A stretch of DNA of 64,000 nt from Streptomyces sp. NBC_01317 (GTDB lineage Bacteria > Actinomycetota > Actinomycetes > Streptomycetales > Streptomycetaceae). The stretch is from positions 1,426,001 through 1,490,000 of the forward strand of contig NZ_CP108393.1 in NCBI RefSeq assembly GCF_035961655.1, given 5' to 3'. The notes beneath the pieces are model-generated. The model was given only the letters and a program-made list of their open reading frames with translations, was not told the origin of the DNA and did not search any database. Below, in pieces: positions 8,212-17,037 of the stretch (positions are counted from its first letter, which is position 1; each line of letters begins with the position of its first letter). The position numbers and the translations under genes were made by a program.

Positions 8212-9273
8212 ATGCGCTGGGACAATCTGACCGAGGGACCGTCCACCGCACGGCCCGCCGGGGACATCGCGCTCTTCGGTACGGACGCGGTCACCACCCG
8301 CACCTTCGACACCCCCGAGTTCCGCGGCATCACCTTCCACGAGGTCCGCGCGCGCTCGATCGTGAACCGGGTCCCGGGAGCTTCCCGCATGCCGTTCGAA
8401 TGGACGGTGAACCCGTACCGGGGCTGCACACACGCCTGCGTCTACTGTTTCGCCCGCAAGACCCACAGCTATCTGGACCTCGACACCGGACTGGGCTTCG
8501 ACTCCCAGATCGTCGTCAAGATCAACGCCCCGGAGCTGGTACGGCGGAAGCTGGCCTCGCGCCAGTGGCAGGGCGCGCACATCGCCATGGGCACGAACGT
8601 CGACTGCTACCAGCGGGCGGAGGGGCGCTACCGGCTGATGCCGGGGATCATCAGCGCCCTGCGGGACCAGGCGAATCCTTTCTCCATCCTGACCAAGGGG
8701 ACGCTGATCCTCCGCGACCTGGACCTGCTGCGCGAGGCGGCGTCGGTGACCGACGTGGGCATCTCCGTCTCCGTGGGCTTCACCGACCAGGAGCTGTGGC
8801 GCACGGTCGAACCGGGCACCCCGTCGCCGGAGCGGCGGCTGGACGTCGTACGGGCCATGACGGACGCCGGGATCGGGTGCGGGGTGCTCATGGCCCCGGT
8901 GATCCCGTTCCTGGGCGACAGCCCGGAGCAGCTCCGTTCGACGGTACGGGCGATAGCGGCGGCCGGGGCGACCTCCGTGACCCCGCTGGTGCTGCACCTG
9001 CGGCCGGGGGCGCGCGAGTGGTTCATGGAGTGGCTGGGGAAACACCACCCGGAGCTGGTGGGGCGGTACGAGCGGATGTACGCGGAGGGCGCGTACGCGC
9101 CGAAGTGGTACCAGCGGCGGATCACCCGGCAGGTGCACGAGTTGGCCGACACGTTCGGCATCGGCCCCCGGGGCGCGGGCGGTTCGACGGGGCTGTCGAG
9201 GCCGGGCAACCACCGGATGGCGGCGCCGCTGCCCGATCCCGAACCGGAGGGGACGCAACTGACCTTGCTGTGA
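8212..9273 (+). CDS. Rv2578c-like radical SAM protein (spore photoproduct lyase-like fold)
   Basis: 353 residues. The 4Fe-4S cluster motif reads RGCTHACVYCFARKTH near residue 71, a CxxxCxxC signature. It is followed by the TIM-barrel strands of the SPL/DUF1848-like radical SAM family (NVDCYQRAEGRYR, FSILTKGTLILRDLDLL, VSVSVGF). The ATG at 8212 follows GAGGAGG. Family members of this type (the mycobacterial Rv2578c group) are suspected to act in DNA repair, but no reaction is established. The near-perfect SOS box 34 bp upstream is independent support for a DNA-damage role. The C-terminal 30 residues are low complexity. Confidence 0.85.
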   Translation: MRWDNLTEGPSTARPAGDIALFGTDAVTTRTFDTPEFRGITFHEVRARSIVNRVPGASRMPFEWTVNPYRGCTHACVYCFARKTHSYLDLDTGLGFDSQIVVKINAPELVRRKLASRQWQGAHIAMGTNVDCYQRAEGRYRLMPGIISALRDQANPFSILTKGTLILRDLDLLREAASVTDVGISVSVGFTDQELWRTVEPGTPSPERRLDVVRAMTDAGIGCGVLMAPVIPFLGDSPEQLRSTVRAIAAAGATSVTPLVLHLRPGAREWFMEWLGKHHPELVGRYERMYAEGAYAPKWYQRRITRQVHELADTFGIGPRGAGGSTGLSRPGNHRMAAPLPDPEPEGTQLTLL

Positions 9274-9320
9274 GGCGGTCGGGTGGTGGCGCCGGGGGTG
9301 CACCCCTACCCGTCATACCT

Positions 9321-9346
9321 GGGAGCCACCAGCGGGCTTGGCTCCC
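9321..9346 (+). terminator. Weak stem-loop after the radical SAM gene
   Basis: GGGAGCC (9321-9327) pairs perfectly with GGCTCCC (9340-9346) across a 12-nt loop, about 50 bp after the radical SAM stop. There is no T-rich tail, which is common for Streptomyces terminators, so this is only a candidate. Confidence 0.35.
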
Positions 9347-9430
9347 TGGCGGGACGCGGACGACGCGGTGTGATCCCTAACTTCGGTACCGGCAGCACGA
9401 CAGAGATCCGGTACGGAAGGTCCCTCCCCC

Positions 9431-10465
9431 ATGGCGTCATGGCCCCGTGGCAACCGCGCGCAGCGCTCACACCGCACGCACCGCACGCACCGCACGCACC
9501 GCACCTTGCTCGCCGCGCTCGTCACCGCGTCGGTGGCGGTGCCGGTGTCGGGTGCGGCCCGCCCCGCGGCCGTCCCGGCGCCCGTGCCCGCCGCGCTCGC
9601 GCCGCTGCGGGACCACCTGACCCCCGCCGCCCTGGACACCCGGTACGCCGTCAACCGCGCCGGGATCCGGGCCGCCGAGCGGATGGCGGCCGGTCACGGC
9701 GACCACGTACGGGCCGCAGCCCTGCGCGTCATGGCGGACCCGGCACGCCGCTTCCTCTCCTTCGACGGCCGCGACGGCGGCCGTACCGCCGAGGTCTTCG
9801 GCGATCTCGCGCGCGCCCGGCGGATCGCCGTACTGGTGCCGGGCTCGGACACCGGCCTCGACCACTACGCGCGCTTCGGGGCCGGGGCCGCCGCGCTCCG
9901 GCGGGAGATGGGCGCCGGGGCGGCCGTCGTCGCCTGGCTCGGCTACCGGACACCGGCCACGGTGAGCCCCGCCGTGCTGACGGCGGGCCGCGCCGACGAG
10001 GCGGCCCCTGATCTGCGGTCCTTCGTCGGCGAGTTGGCCGCCGCCGCGCCCGCCGCGCGGGTGTCGCTGCTCTGCCACTCGTACGGCTCCGTCGTCTGCG
10101 CCCGCGCCGCGCCGGGCCTGCCGGTCGCCGACCTGGTGCTGTACGGCAGCCCCGGGACCGGCGCCGACCACGCCACCGCGCTCCGTACCGGGGCCACCGT
10201 CTGGGCGGGCCGGGGCTCCGCCGACCGCATCGCCGGGGTGCCGTACGGACGGCTCCGACTGCCCTTCGTCACGGTGGGGTTCGGCAGGGACCCGGTGTCG
10301 GAGGCGTTCGGCGCCCGGATCTTCGACGCGGGCGGGTCCGCCCACAGCGGCTATCTGCGGCCCGGATCGGTGTCGTTGCGGAACCTGGCCCGGATAGCCG
10401 GCGGGGAGACGCGCCTCGACAGGGATCTCGCCGGCACCTCCACCGGGGAGGGACCCCGTGCGTGA
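9431..10465 (+). CDS. Secreted DUF1023-like alpha/beta hydrolase
   Basis: 344 residues. The N-terminus is a positively charged stretch with four HRT tripeptides (a 9-bp tandem repeat near 9469-9504), then a hydrophobic core (LLAALVTASVAVPVSGAA) resembling a signal peptide. The mature domain shows strand RIAVLVPGSD, then the nucleophile elbow LCHSYGS, then VLYGSPGTG, the pattern of DUF1023-type alpha/beta hydrolases. A late histidine (SAHSGYL) can complete the triad. Substrate is unknown. The last 8 bp overlap the next gene, so it is probably co-transcribed with the acyltransferase. Confidence 0.8.
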   Translation: MASWPRGNRAQRSHRTHRTHRTHRTLLAALVTASVAVPVSGAARPAAVPAPVPAALAPLRDHLTPAALDTRYAVNRAGIRAAERMAAGHGDHVRAAALRVMADPARRFLSFDGRDGGRTAEVFGDLARARRIAVLVPGSDTGLDHYARFGAGAAALRREMGAGAAVVAWLGYRTPATVSPAVLTAGRADEAAPDLRSFVGELAAAAPAARVSLLCHSYGSVVCARAAPGLPVADLVLYGSPGTGADHATALRTGATVWAGRGSADRIAGVPYGRLRLPFVTVGFGRDPVSEAFGARIFDAGGSAHSGYLRPGSVSLRNLARIAGGETRLDRDLAGTSTGEGPRA

Positions 10466-11618
10466 TCTCGTGCGGCGGATCGACGCCGCCACCCCGCCCG
10501 GCCGTGACCGGGCCACCGACGCCCTGCGCGCCCTCGCCATCCTCGGTGTGGTGCTCGGCCACTGGCTGGTGACCGCCCTGGTCGCCGACAGCGGTACGGT
10601 GCGTGCCGCGAGCCCGCTCCGGTACCTGCCCCACCTGGCCCCGGTCTCCTGGCTGTTCCAGACGCTCGCCGTCTTCTTCGTGGTCGGCGGGCAGGTGGCC
10701 GCGCCGAGTTACGCGTCGGCCCGTGCCCGGGGCACGACGTACGGACAGTGGCTCGGCGCCAGGACGGCCCGGCTGTGGCGGCCGGTGACCGCCGTGCTGG
10801 GGGTGTGGGCGGTGGCGGCGGGCGTGATGCTCGTCTCCGGGGTGAGCCCGCCGACCGTACACGCGCTGCTCAAGCTGGTGCTGTCCCCGCTGTGGTTCCT
10901 GCTGGTCCTGATGGCGCTGACGGCTGCGACCCCGCTGGTCGCACGACTGCACCCGCTGTGGCCGCTGGCCGTGGTCCTGCACATCGACCTGTTCCGGTTC
11001 GCCCTCGGCGGGCCCGCGTGGCTCGGCTGGGTCAATCTGGCGGCGGGCTGGCTCGTCCCGTACTGCCTGGGCGCGGCCTGGTCCCGTGGCGACCTGAGCG
11101 GGCGGGGGGCCGCCTGGGTGCTGCTGGGCGGCGGCTCGGCGGCCACCGCGCTCCTGGTCCTGTTCGGCGGCTACCCGGCGTCCATGGTCGGCGTGCCGGG
11201 CGCCCCGGTCTCCAACCTCGACCCGCCGACCCTGGCCGCCGTGACCTTCGGCCTGGCACAGTGCGGGGCGGCCCTGCTGCTCCTGGGCCCGCTGCGGCGG
11301 CTGTGCGCGCGGCCGGCGGTCCGGGCGGGGGTGGCACTGGCCAATCTCTCCGCTGTGACGGTCTTCTTGTGGCATCAGACCGCGATGATGGCCGTCACCG
11401 CGACCGGTCTGCTCGTGGGCCGGCCGCTGGCGGGCCTGCACACCGTGCCGGACCACCCGGGCTGGGTGCCGGCGAGGCTCGCGTGGCTCCCGGCGTTCGC
11501 GGCGGCGCTGCTGGTGTGCTGGGCGGCGTTCCGTGGCCATGAACAGCGGGCGCGCGGGCGGACCGAGGTCGTCCGTCAGGGACGGCCCACCCGGAGGGCG
11601 GAGGCGGGACATGTCTAG
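10458..11618 (+). CDS. Acyltransferase-3 family membrane protein
   Basis: 386 residues from a GTG placed 5 bp after GGAGGG, overlapping the hydrolase stop by 8 bp. About ten hydrophobic helices are spread evenly. The opening RATDALRALAILGVVLGHW contains the conserved R and H of the acyltransferase-3 (OafA-like) family, followed by FFVVGGQVAA. Such proteins move acyl groups onto glycans, lipids or natural products across the membrane. The acceptor cannot be deduced. Its 3-prime end overlaps the histidine kinase gene by 8 bp, extending the coupled run hydrolase, acyltransferase, kinase and regulator. Confidence 0.85.
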   Translation: MRDLVRRIDAATPPGRDRATDALRALAILGVVLGHWLVTALVADSGTVRAASPLRYLPHLAPVSWLFQTLAVFFVVGGQVAAPSYASARARGTTYGQWLGARTARLWRPVTAVLGVWAVAAGVMLVSGVSPPTVHALLKLVLSPLWFLLVLMALTAATPLVARLHPLWPLAVVLHIDLFRFALGGPAWLGWVNLAAGWLVPYCLGAAWSRGDLSGRGAAWVLLGGGSAATALLVLFGGYPASMVGVPGAPVSNLDPPTLAAVTFGLAQCGAALLLLGPLRRLCARPAVRAGVALANLSAVTVFLWHQTAMMAVTATGLLVGRPLAGLHTVPDHPGWVPARLAWLPAFAAALLVCWAAFRGHEQRARGRTEVVRQGRPTRRAEAGHV

Positions 11619-12957
11619 GGTCGGTCGCATGAGAGACCCACGCCGGGTGGTGGCGGAGCTGCGGGCGGTGCCGCGTCAGCTGCGTACGGACCTCCTGGGG
11701 GCGCGGGCGTTCGGTCCCCTGCCGGACACGGGGCGGCCCGGCTGGCGGGAGTGGCAGCCGGTGGTGGTCCTCCTGACGGTGATCTGCGCGATGTTCATCG
11801 GCGCGATGGGGGTCAACAACCTCATCTGGGACGCGGGTCTGGGCCAGGTCTACGGCACGCTCCTGGGCGTGCTCCAGGCGGCGGCGCTGGTGGTCGCGGT
11901 GTTCCGGCCGGTGCCCGCGTGGTGGGTGGTGACGCTGGTCATGGTCGTCGTCGCGCTCTCCACGAGGGCCACCGCCGGCCCGGACACGCCGTACCCGTGG
12001 ACCGGCGGGGGGATGGCCCCCGTCCCGGACACGCTGTACCCGTGGACCAGCGAGGGGATGACCCTCCAGGCCGGGGTGCTGTTCCTGCTGGCGCTGCGGG
12101 TCCGTCCCCGGGCCGTGTTCGGGGCGCTGGCCATCAGCCTGCTGGCCGGGGCGGCCTGCGGGCTTTCCGTGACCACGGCACACGCCTCCGACGTGACGCG
12201 GGCCGCCGCCGTCTTCGGCGTCGCGGTGGTGGTCGGCGCCGCGCTGCGGGGCAGCCAGGAGGCCCGTACCGAACTGGTCGTCCAGGCCGGGCTCACCGCC
12301 GACGAGCGGGCACGGCGGACGCTCCTGGAGGAGCGCAACCGGATCGCACGCGAGCTGCACGACGTGGTCGCCCACCACATGTCGGTCATCTCCATCCAGG
12401 CGCAGGTGGCGCCGCACCTGGTCGAGAACCCGTCCGAGGAGCTGAGGGAGAACCTCGCGGGGATACGGGGCAACGCCGTCGACGCGCTCACGGAACTGCG
12501 GCGGGTGCTGGGCGTCCTGCGCTCCGAGGACGCGTTGTCCGAGAGCGTGCGGCACGCCCCGCAGCCCACGCTGGACCGGCTGGACGAGCTGATCGGGACG
12601 GTACGGGGGGCCGGGCTCCCGGTCACCACCCGGTTCACCGGCGAGCCGCGCCCGCTGGCCCCGGGGGTCGGCCTGTCGGCGTACCGGATCGTGCAGGAGG
12701 CGCTGAGCAACGTGATGCGGCACGCGCCGGGCGCGGAGGTGCGGGTGGAGATCGGGTACCTGCCGTCGCGCGTGGTGGTCCGGGTCGTGAACAGCGCTCC
12801 CGCGCGTGCCGTCGCGCCGCCTTCCACGGATGTGGGACACGGACTGCTGGGGATGCGGGAGCGCACTGCGATGCTGGGCGGCGAACTGGCCACCGGGGCG
12901 ACGCCGCCGGGCGGGTACGAGGTGACGGCGACGCTGCCGACGGAGGAAGCCACATGA
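11611..12957 (+). CDS. NarL/DesK-type sensor histidine kinase
   Basis: 448 residues from ATG 11611, which follows GGAGGCGGG and overlaps the acyltransferase stop. The N-terminal half has about six hydrophobic segments with two copies of a PDTxYPWT motif in an extracytoplasmic loop. The phosphoacceptor block NRIARELHDVVAHHMSVI is a HisKA_3 dimerisation motif. The ATP-binding half shows EALSNVMRHAPG (N box) and GHGLLGMRERTAMLGG (G box). It is the partner of the response regulator whose ATG overlaps its TGA. The signal sensed is unknown; the upstream acyltransferase and hydrolase suggest an envelope role, which is inference. Confidence 0.9.
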   Translation: MSRVGRMRDPRRVVAELRAVPRQLRTDLLGARAFGPLPDTGRPGWREWQPVVVLLTVICAMFIGAMGVNNLIWDAGLGQVYGTLLGVLQAAALVVAVFRPVPAWWVVTLVMVVVALSTRATAGPDTPYPWTGGGMAPVPDTLYPWTSEGMTLQAGVLFLLALRVRPRAVFGALAISLLAGAACGLSVTTAHASDVTRAAAVFGVAVVVGAALRGSQEARTELVVQAGLTADERARRTLLEERNRIARELHDVVAHHMSVISIQAQVAPHLVENPSEELRENLAGIRGNAVDALTELRRVLGVLRSEDALSESVRHAPQPTLDRLDELIGTVRGAGLPVTTRFTGEPRPLAPGVGLSAYRIVQEALSNVMRHAPGAEVRVEIGYLPSRVVVRVVNSAPARAVAPPSTDVGHGLLGMRERTAMLGGELATGATPPGGYEVTATLPTEEAT

Positions 12958-13652
12958 CAACCACGCCCCCACCCGCACTCCCGCCCCCCATCCGGGTGCT
13001 GATCGCGGACGACCAGGTCATGGTCCGCCAGGGTTTCACCGTGCTGTTGAACGCCGAGGACGGCATCGAGGTCGTCGGCCAGGCGGTGGACGGTCTCGAC
13101 GCGCTGGCCCAGGTCGCGGAACTCGCCCCGGACGTCGTCCTGATGGACATACGGATGCCGGAACTGGGCGGCATCGAGGCGACCCGCCGCCTCACCGCCC
13201 GGGCCGGCTCCCCCGTGAAGGTGCTCGTCCTCACCACCTTCGATCTCGACGAGTACGTGTACGAGGCGCTGCGCGCGGGCGCGTCCGGCTTTCTGCTGAA
13301 GGACGCGTCGGCGGAGGAACTGGCGCAGGCGGTACGGGTGGTGGCGGCCGGGGACGCGCTGCTCGCGCCGAACATCACCAAGCGGCTGATCGCCGAGTTC
13401 TCCCGGGTGACCGCCGCCCCGCGTGTGCCGCGCAGGGACCGCGTGGGCGACCTGACGGAGCGGGAGACGGAGGTGCTGTCCCTCATCGCGCAGGGCTTGT
13501 CGAACGCGGAGATCGCCGCGCGGCTCGTCGTCGCGGAGCAGACCGTGAAGACCCATGTGGGCCGGATCCTGGTGAAGCTGGGCCTGCGCGACCGGACGCA
13601 GGCGGCGGTCTTCGCGTACGAGACGGGTGTGGTGCGGCCGGCCGGCTACTGA
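12954..13652 (+). CDS. NarL/FixJ-family response regulator
   Basis: 232 residues. It starts at the ATG overlapping the kinase TGA (ATGA). The receiver domain (about 13-130) has the acidic pair IADDQ, phosphoacceptor Asp in VVLMDIRMPE, the switch Thr in VLTTF, and Lys in LLKDAS. The LuxR-type HTH (about 165-228) reads LTEREtEVL...SNAEIAARL...TVKTHVGRIL. It is a DNA-binding regulator phosphorylated by the upstream kinase. Targets are unknown; the operon itself is the simplest guess. Confidence 0.93.
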   Translation: MTTTPPPALPPPIRVLIADDQVMVRQGFTVLLNAEDGIEVVGQAVDGLDALAQVAELAPDVVLMDIRMPELGGIEATRRLTARAGSPVKVLVLTTFDLDEYVYEALRAGASGFLLKDASAEELAQAVRVVAAGDALLAPNITKRLIAEFSRVTAAPRVPRRDRVGDLTERETEVLSLIAQGLSNAEIAARLVVAEQTVKTHVGRILVKLGLRDRTQAAVFAYETGVVRPAGY

Positions 13653-13703
13653 ACGGGGCCGGGGCTCCGGCCGGTTGTCAGTGCCATGAGAAACAATGGA
13701 CCC

Positions 13704-14132
13704 ATGACACACCTCACGCATGTGACCGCCCCGGAAGGGGTCGCCCCCGGCAACGGCTACAGCCATGTGGTCTGGGGCACGGGCCGCTTCGTCGCGATCT
13801 CGGGCCAGTGCGCGTTCGACGAGGACGGCGGAATCGTGGGCGTGAACGACCCGGCGGCCCAGGCACGCCAGGTGTTCGAAAACCTGCGCCGCTGCCTCGC
13901 GGCGGCGGACGCCACGTTCGACGACGTCGTGAAGCTGACGTTCTTCGTGACGGACGTGGCCCACCTCCCCGCGATACGGGAGGCCCGCGACGCGGTGATC
14001 GACCCGAAGCGCCCTCCGGCGAGCTCGGCGTTCCAGGTAGCGGCCCTGATCCGCCCGGAACTCCTGGTGGAGATAGAGGCGTTCGCCGTCACCCCGCCCC
14101 CGTCCGGCTCGTCCAGCCCGTCCGGCGATTGA
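13704..14132 (+). CDS. RidA/YjgF-family protein
   Basis: 142 residues from ATG 13704; an in-frame ATG at 13686 would add six residues, and neither has a strong ribosome site, so the mRNA may be nearly leaderless. The family signature appears as GYSHVVWGTGRFVAISGQ near the start and in the C-terminal RPPASSAFQVAALIRPELLVEIEAFAV. The Arg and Glu used by imine deaminases are present at the ends of these blocks. RidA proteins hydrolyse reactive enamine/imine intermediates made by PLP enzymes. It stands alone, converging on the HEAT-repeat gene. Confidence 0.88.
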   Translation: MTHLTHVTAPEGVAPGNGYSHVVWGTGRFVAISGQCAFDEDGGIVGVNDPAAQARQVFENLRRCLAAADATFDDVVKLTFFVTDVAHLPAIREARDAVIDPKRPPASSAFQVAALIRPELLVEIEAFAVTPPPSGSSSPSGD

Positions 14133-14160
14133 GGACGCCGCGCGCCGGAGGCGGGCGGTG

Positions 14161-14212
14161 CGGCTACGGCTACGGCTACGGCTACGGCTACGGCTACGGC
14201 TACGGCTACGGC
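14161..14212. repeat. Hexanucleotide tandem repeat (CGGCTA)8
   Basis: Eight perfect copies of CGGCTA run from 14161 to 14208 and a partial ninth ends at 14212. The repeat lies between the convergent RidA and HEAT-repeat genes, and one CTA provides the TAG stop of the HEAT-repeat gene on the minus strand. It is a simple-sequence tract and likely to vary in copy number. Confidence 0.95.
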
Positions 14213-14781
14213 AAGGATCTCAGCGCCGCCGTCGCCGCGTCGGTCAGGCGGGGGTGGGACCGCGCTCCCTCCAGGGACGGGCGGGCGCGGGGGTCCGCCA
14301 GGTGGTGCAGGCCCTCGACGCAGGCCAGGGCAACCCGCCAGTGCGGTTCGTCCGGGGCGGACAGGCGTTCCAGGGTGGCGATCAGTACGGGGACGGACTC
14401 CGGGGCGCGCAGCTCCGTGAGGAGGCGTACCGGGTGCAGGGCGTACGCCGTGCGCAGGGTGTTGGTCGCGAGGGCCGCCGCGGCGCGGGCCGTGCGCGGG
14501 TCGGCCAGCCGCGCCAGCGCGTACGACGCGCTCACGCAGCGCTCCGGATCACGGTGGTTGAGCAGCAGCACCAGCGCCTCGAACGCCCGCCGGTCACCCC
14601 CGCACCCCAGCCGGAACGCGGCGATCTCCCGCGCCCACAGCGGCCGTTTGCGCTCCACGAGCACCCCGGCCAGTTCCTCCTGATCGCCGGTGGTCAGGAG
14701 CCGCTCGCACGCGGCGGACCCGCCCGACTCGTCCCGTACGCGGTCCGCGAGCGAGCGGAAGTCCTCATCCATGACGCTCAT
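14206..14781 (-). CDS. HEAT-repeat-like protein
   Basis: 191 residues from ATG 14781; a second ATG at 14772 is also possible, and the site upstream is weak. The protein is almost all helical, with repeated blocks such as WAREIAAFRLG, CVSASYALARLADPRTARAAAAL and WRVALACVEGLHHLADPRA, typical of HEAT/PBS-lyase repeats that form protein-binding solenoids. There are no catalytic residues. Function is unknown. The stop codon lies inside the CGGCTA repeat. Confidence 0.7.
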   Translation of the reverse strand: MSVMDEDFRSLADRVRDESGGSAACERLLTTGDQEELAGVLVERKRPLWAREIAAFRLGCGGDRRAFEALVLLLNHRDPERCVSASYALARLADPRTARAAAALATNTLRTAYALHPVRLLTELRAPESVPVLIATLERLSAPDEPHWRVALACVEGLHHLADPRARPSLEGARSHPRLTDAATAALRSLP

Positions 14782-14879
14782 CCATGACCCACATCCATGA
14801 CGCCGAGGATAGGTGCCCGGCGTTCCTGATCCGGCCGGCAAGAGACGCGGACAAGGGGCCGCCCAGGTCTGGCGCGCTC

Positions 14880-14896
14880 GTTACTCGTCGGTTAAC
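14880..14896 (+). promoter_or_regulatory. Possible operator upstream of the fused dehydrogenase
   Basis: GTTACTCGTCGGTTAAC (14880-14896) is an imperfect inverted repeat (GTTA...TAAC) about 230 bp before the dehydrogenase start. Its shape resembles fatty-acid-regulator sites in actinobacteria. The rest of the gap 14842-15124 shows no gene. Confidence 0.3.
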
Positions 14897-15124
14897 CTCA
14901 GATGAGCGGGAAACCCCCGCGACTCGCGTGGCCTGGTGACGCAGCCATCGCGAGTGCTGTCGGTTCCAGACAACGGCGCGGCTCCGGAACAGAGCCCGTC
15001 GCCCCTTTCAGCGACCCGCATCAGCCGCGCGCTCCGCAGCGCGTCGGCCCCAGCGGAGCACCGAGCACCCGTACGCGTGCCGTGCGCCGCCCCCAGTCGT
15101 CACCCCCTCCCCCTGGAGTCCCTC

Positions 15125-16930
15125 ATGGACATCCCCTCGGACACCCCTCACACCTTGGCCCTCCCCACCGTCGCCGTGGTCGGCCTCGGCACCATGGGCA
15201 CCGGCATCGCCGAGACCCTCGCGCGGGCCGGCCGCGAGGTCATCGGCATCGACATCAGCGACGCGGCCGCCGGCCGGGCCGTCGCCGCGATCGAGGCGTC
15301 CACCGCGCGGGCCGTGGAACGCGGACGCCTCACGGAGGACGAGCGGCGCACCGTGCTCACGCGCCTGCGCACCTTCTCCGACCTGCGCGCCGCCGCCGAC
15401 GCCCCGCTCGTCATCGAGGTCGTGCCGGAGTCGTACGAGACCAAGCAGCAGGTGTTCCGGGAGCTGGACGGGATCGTCGGTCCCGGCACGATCCTCGCGA
15501 CGGGGACGAACGCCCTGTCGGTGACCCGGCTGGCCGCCGACTCCGCGCACCCCGAACGCGTCCTCGGCCTGCACTTCTTCAATCCCGCGCCCGCGATGAA
15601 GCTGGTCGAGGTGGTCTCCTCCGTCCTCACCTCGCCCCGGGCGGTCGAGGCGGTCACCGCCCTCGCCCGTGAGCTGGGCAAGGAGCCCGTCGCCGTGGGC
15701 GACCGCCCGGGGTTCGTCGCGGACGGCCTGCTCTTCGGCTATCTCAACCAGGCCGCCGCCATGTACGAGTCCGGCTACGCCTCCCGAGCCGACATCGACG
15801 CGGCGATGCGGCTGGGCTGCGGCCTGCCGATGGGCCCGCTCGCCCTGCTCGACCTGATCGGGATCGACACCGCGCGAACGGTCCTGGAAGCGATGTACAG
15901 CGCGTCCCACGACCGGCTGCACGCCCCCGCCCCCATCCTCGGCCAGCTCAGCGAGGCCGGGCTGACCGGCCGGAAGTCCGGGCGCGGCTTCTATACGTAC
16001 GCCGGGCCGGGCAGCGCCACGCCCGTCCCCGACGCCCTCACCCCGGCGGACGGCACGGGCCCCGTCGCGGGCAGGACCGTCAGGTCCGTCGGCGTCGCGG
16101 GCTCCGGCACGATGGCGAGCGGGATCGCCGAGGTCTTCGCCAAGGCCGGATTGGACGTGGTCCTGGCCGCCAGGAGCCCCGAGAAGGCACAGGGTGCCAA
16201 GGACCGGGTCGCCGCCTCCCTCGCCCGCTCGGTCGCCAAGGGCCGGCTGACGGAGGACGCCCGCGAGGAGACCCTGGCCCGGATCCGAACGGCGGGCACG
16301 CTCGACGCCTTCGCCGAGGTGGACCTCGCCGTCGAGGCGGTCGCCGAGGACCTGGCAGTGAAGAGGCAGCTCTTCGGGACGCTCGACAAGGTCTGCCGCC
16401 CCGGCGCGGTCCTCGCCACGACCACCTCCTCCCTGCCGGTCATCGCCTGTGCCCGGGCGACCTCCCGTCCCCAGGACGTCGTCGGGATGCACTTCTTCAA
16501 CCCGGCGCCCGCGATGAAACTGGTCGAGGTGGTCCGTACGGTCCTGACCGCCGACGACGTCCGCGCCACCGCCCACGAGGTGTGCGCCCGCCTCCGCAAA
16601 CACCCGGTGGACTGCGGCGACCGGGCCGGGTTCATCGTGAACGCCCTGCTGTTCCCGTACCTCAACAACGCCGTGAAAATGGTCCAGGAGCATTACGCGA
16701 CCCTCGACGACATCGACACGGCGATGAAGCTCGGCGGCGGCTATCCCATGGGCCCCTTCGAGCTGCTGGACGTGGTGGGTCTCGATGTCTCGCTGGCGAT
16801 CGAGCGGGTGCTGCACCAGGAGTTCCGCGACCCGGGCCTGGCGCCCGCGCCGCTGCTGGAGCACCTGGTGGCGGCGGGCTGCCTGGGCCGCAAGTCGGGC
16901 CGGGGCTTCCGCGAGCACCTCCGCCGCTGA
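15125..16930 (+). CDS. Fused tandem 3-hydroxyacyl-CoA (hydroxybutyryl-CoA) dehydrogenase
   Basis: 601 residues, about twice the usual 280-290, made of two complete 3-hydroxyacyl-CoA dehydrogenases in tandem. Each half has an NAD-binding GxGxMxxGIAE motif (about 20 and 325) and the identical block HFFNPAPAMKLVEVV. Each also has a C-terminal dimer domain ending in LxGRKSGRGF. The reaction is NAD(P)-dependent interconversion of acetoacetyl-CoA and 3-hydroxybutyryl-CoA, the entry of C4 units into the ethylmalonyl-CoA pathway encoded just downstream. The ATG at 15125 begins the homology, although the leader has only a weak ribosome site. Known Streptomyces versions near ccr have the same double architecture. 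Confidence 0.9.
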   Translation: MDIPSDTPHTLALPTVAVVGLGTMGTGIAETLARAGREVIGIDISDAAAGRAVAAIEASTARAVERGRLTEDERRTVLTRLRTFSDLRAAADAPLVIEVVPESYETKQQVFRELDGIVGPGTILATGTNALSVTRLAADSAHPERVLGLHFFNPAPAMKLVEVVSSVLTSPRAVEAVTALARELGKEPVAVGDRPGFVADGLLFGYLNQAAAMYESGYASRADIDAAMRLGCGLPMGPLALLDLIGIDTARTVLEAMYSASHDRLHAPAPILGQLSEAGLTGRKSGRGFYTYAGPGSATPVPDALTPADGTGPVAGRTVRSVGVAGSGTMASGIAEVFAKAGLDVVLAARSPEKAQGAKDRVAASLARSVAKGRLTEDAREETLARIRTAGTLDAFAEVDLAVEAVAEDLAVKRQLFGTLDKVCRPGAVLATTTSSLPVIACARATSRPQDVVGMHFFNPAPAMKLVEVVRTVLTADDVRATAHEVCARLRKHPVDCGDRAGFIVNALLFPYLNNAVKMVQEHYATLDDIDTAMKLGGGYPMGPFELLDVVGLDVSLAIERVLHQEFRDPGLAPAPLLEHLVAAGCLGRKSGRGFREHLRR

Positions 16931-17037
16931 ACGCGAGCGGGTCCACCGCTGAACGCGCGCGCCTCCGCCGCTGACCAGGGGCCGCGGGTGCGCGACTGCG
17001 GGCGCGCACCCCCGCGTGGATGCAGTACGTTCACCTC

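Noticed and set aside
9280..9430. Riboswitch before the secreted hydrolase
   Set aside because: Only one 7-bp stem is present; no conserved core of a known class is visible.
14161..14212. CRISPR array
   Set aside because: Six-base units with no spacers.
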